The notes beneath the pieces are model-generated. The model was not told the origin of the DNA. It was given only the letters and a program-made list of their open reading frames with translations, and did not search any database. A stretch of DNA of 14,331 nt from Scatosoma sp045588185 (lineage in GTDB: Bacteria; Bacillota; Clostridia; Christensenellales; Borkfalkiaceae), in the NCBI GenBank assembly GCA_045588185.1, contig JAZNDR010000074.1, positions 1 through 14,331 of the forward strand. The letters are read 5' to 3'. The translations under genes and the position numbers were made by a program. Shown in pieces: positions 13,394 to 14,331 of this stretch; position 1 is the first letter of the stretch; every line of letters starts with the position of its first letter.

Positions 13394-14331
13394 CTAATTT
13401 TCATTCTTTTTTATAAGCTCCATCGCAATATTATTAGGTGAACATTTTAATAAAATGTCCTCGTTTATTGCCAAAGGATCATTTAAAATGTAGGTTATTG
13501 CTTTCTTTATACTTTCTATATTATTGTCACAAAAAACAAATCGATTAAATTCCTTCAAATATTCTTTAATTTTATTGCCGTATTTACCATCAACAATAAT
13601 CAGAATTTGTTGCTTAATATCAATATTGTAAAAAATTTTTCCAGGAATTTGAATACATTTTTTATTTAAAAGGCAAACAAGTATATCTGCATTTAACTCA
13701 ACCTTATGAATTTCCTCGGGAGAAATTCGACCTTTTATAAAAACATTTTTTTTGTTGTCTAATTTTAAATCACTTAATCCATATATATCTAAAACAATTT
13801 CCATCCCAAAGGCATCCATCGTTTCATATAAAGGACTGATGTTTCTAATGTCCGAATAGTAGTTACCACTATAAACAATTTGCTTTTTGTTAGGGTTAGA
13901 GAATTTCCCTGTTTCCTTTTTAACAATATAGGGTAAATCAATATATCGCATCTTTGCGGCATATTTTTTATATAAACAGCGTTGAAATTCCCATAAAGTC
14001 CTAGTACCAAAAACTATTTCATCTGCTTTGGTAAAAAGATACTTTTCAATAATTTTCAAGGGCAACCTTTTAATACCTATCTCCTCTGGCAAAATTCCTG
14101 AAAGTACTATGGGGTCACTCCAATATTGAATATATCTCAATTTAGAATATGTTTTTTTAATATTTTTGCAAAAATAGATAGACTCGATAGAGGGCGCATG
14201 AGAAATAAGAATAGTATTTGAATCAATGAAGCTACAAATTTGTCTCAAAATATTCTTTTCTATTGGTAACTTAAAAAATCTATACTTATAAATTTGATAT
14301 AAGAATTTGTATTTTTGAAATTTCTCAAAAA
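13394..14331 (-). CDS. Probable GT-B glycosyltransferase, 5' end beyond the window
   Basis: The frame is open from the stop at 13394 to the right window edge. A TTG at 14248 could serve as a start, but upstream codons continue in frame with protein-like sequence (KFLYQIYKYRFFKLPIEKNI) and no stop, so the gene very likely begins outside. The visible 312 codons include ILISHAPSIESIYF, YIQYWSDPIV, FTKADEIVFGTRTLWEFQ, and the linker to a second Rossmann domain, IVYSGNYYSDIRNISPLYETMD. These resemble GT4-like enzymes that add sugars to lipid-linked glycans. The usual EX7E signature is not clearly seen. The sequence is very AT-rich and Lys/Ile/Asn-rich, unlike the core genes, suggesting transfer. 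No clear terminator follows before the GT2 promoter. Confidence 0.7.
   Translation of the reverse strand, partial: FEKFQKYKFLYQIYKYRFFKLPIEKNILRQICSFIDSNTILISHAPSIESIYFCKNIKKTYSKLRYIQYWSDPIVLSGILPEEIGIKRLPLKIIEKYLFTKADEIVFGTRTLWEFQRCLYKKYAAKMRYIDLPYIVKKETGKFSNPNKKQIVYSGNYYSDIRNISPLYETMDAFGMEIVLDIYGLSDLKLDNKKNVFIKGRISPEEIHKVELNADILVCLLNKKCIQIPGKIFYNIDIKQQILIIVDGKYGNKIKEYLKEFNRFVFCDNNIESIKKAITYILNDPLAINEDILLKCSPNNIAMELIKKNEN

Overview
The window reads as chromosomal DNA of a Gram-positive bacterium of the Bacillota, most likely an uncultured member of the Clostridia. The signs are near-consensus TTGACA/TATAAT promoters, GGAGG ribosome binding sites, CCA-encoded tRNA, an MnmA with Firmicutes-like sequence, QueH, and a TraX-type membrane protein. 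Species-level placement is not possible from the sequence alone.

Left edge (1-500): the first 16 codons of a serine site-specific recombinase run off the left end on the minus strand, next to a tRNA-Arg(CCG) gene with its own terminator. Upstream of the intact tRNA lies a decayed second copy of the same tRNA, interrupted by two back-to-back hairpins. Together these suggest that an integrated element begins just left of the window, though its ends are not visible.

Core region (500-5930): mnmA (tRNA 2-thiolation), a SecB-like chaperone gene, queH (queuosine biosynthesis), and a three-gene plus-strand operon made of a THUMP/SAM RNA methyltransferase, a four-helix membrane protein with a lysine-rich tail, and a TraX family protein. 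Three RNA-modification genes thus lie close together. A dense array of unrelated short hairpins fills the gap at about 2300-2540. queH and the methyltransferase diverge from strong promoters placed so close to their start codons that both mRNAs should be leaderless or nearly so.

Cell-surface polysaccharide region (5975-14331, all minus strand, so transcribed right to left): a glycosyltransferase cut by the right edge, a GT2 glycosyltransferase with its own promoter, a Wzx-type flippase, then tightly packed capE-capF-capG and an NTP_transf_5 nucleotidyltransferase-like gene. CapE, CapF and CapG together convert UDP-GlcNAc to UDP-N-acetyl-L-fucosamine. The glycosyltransferases would build the repeat unit and the flippase would export it. 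The upstream half (glycosyltransferases and flippase) is visibly AT-rich, while capEFG and the nucleotidyltransferase-like gene look compositionally like the housekeeping genes. This is the usual mosaic structure of surface polysaccharide loci. A bidirectional terminator at 5936-5967 separates this operon from the convergent TraX operon.
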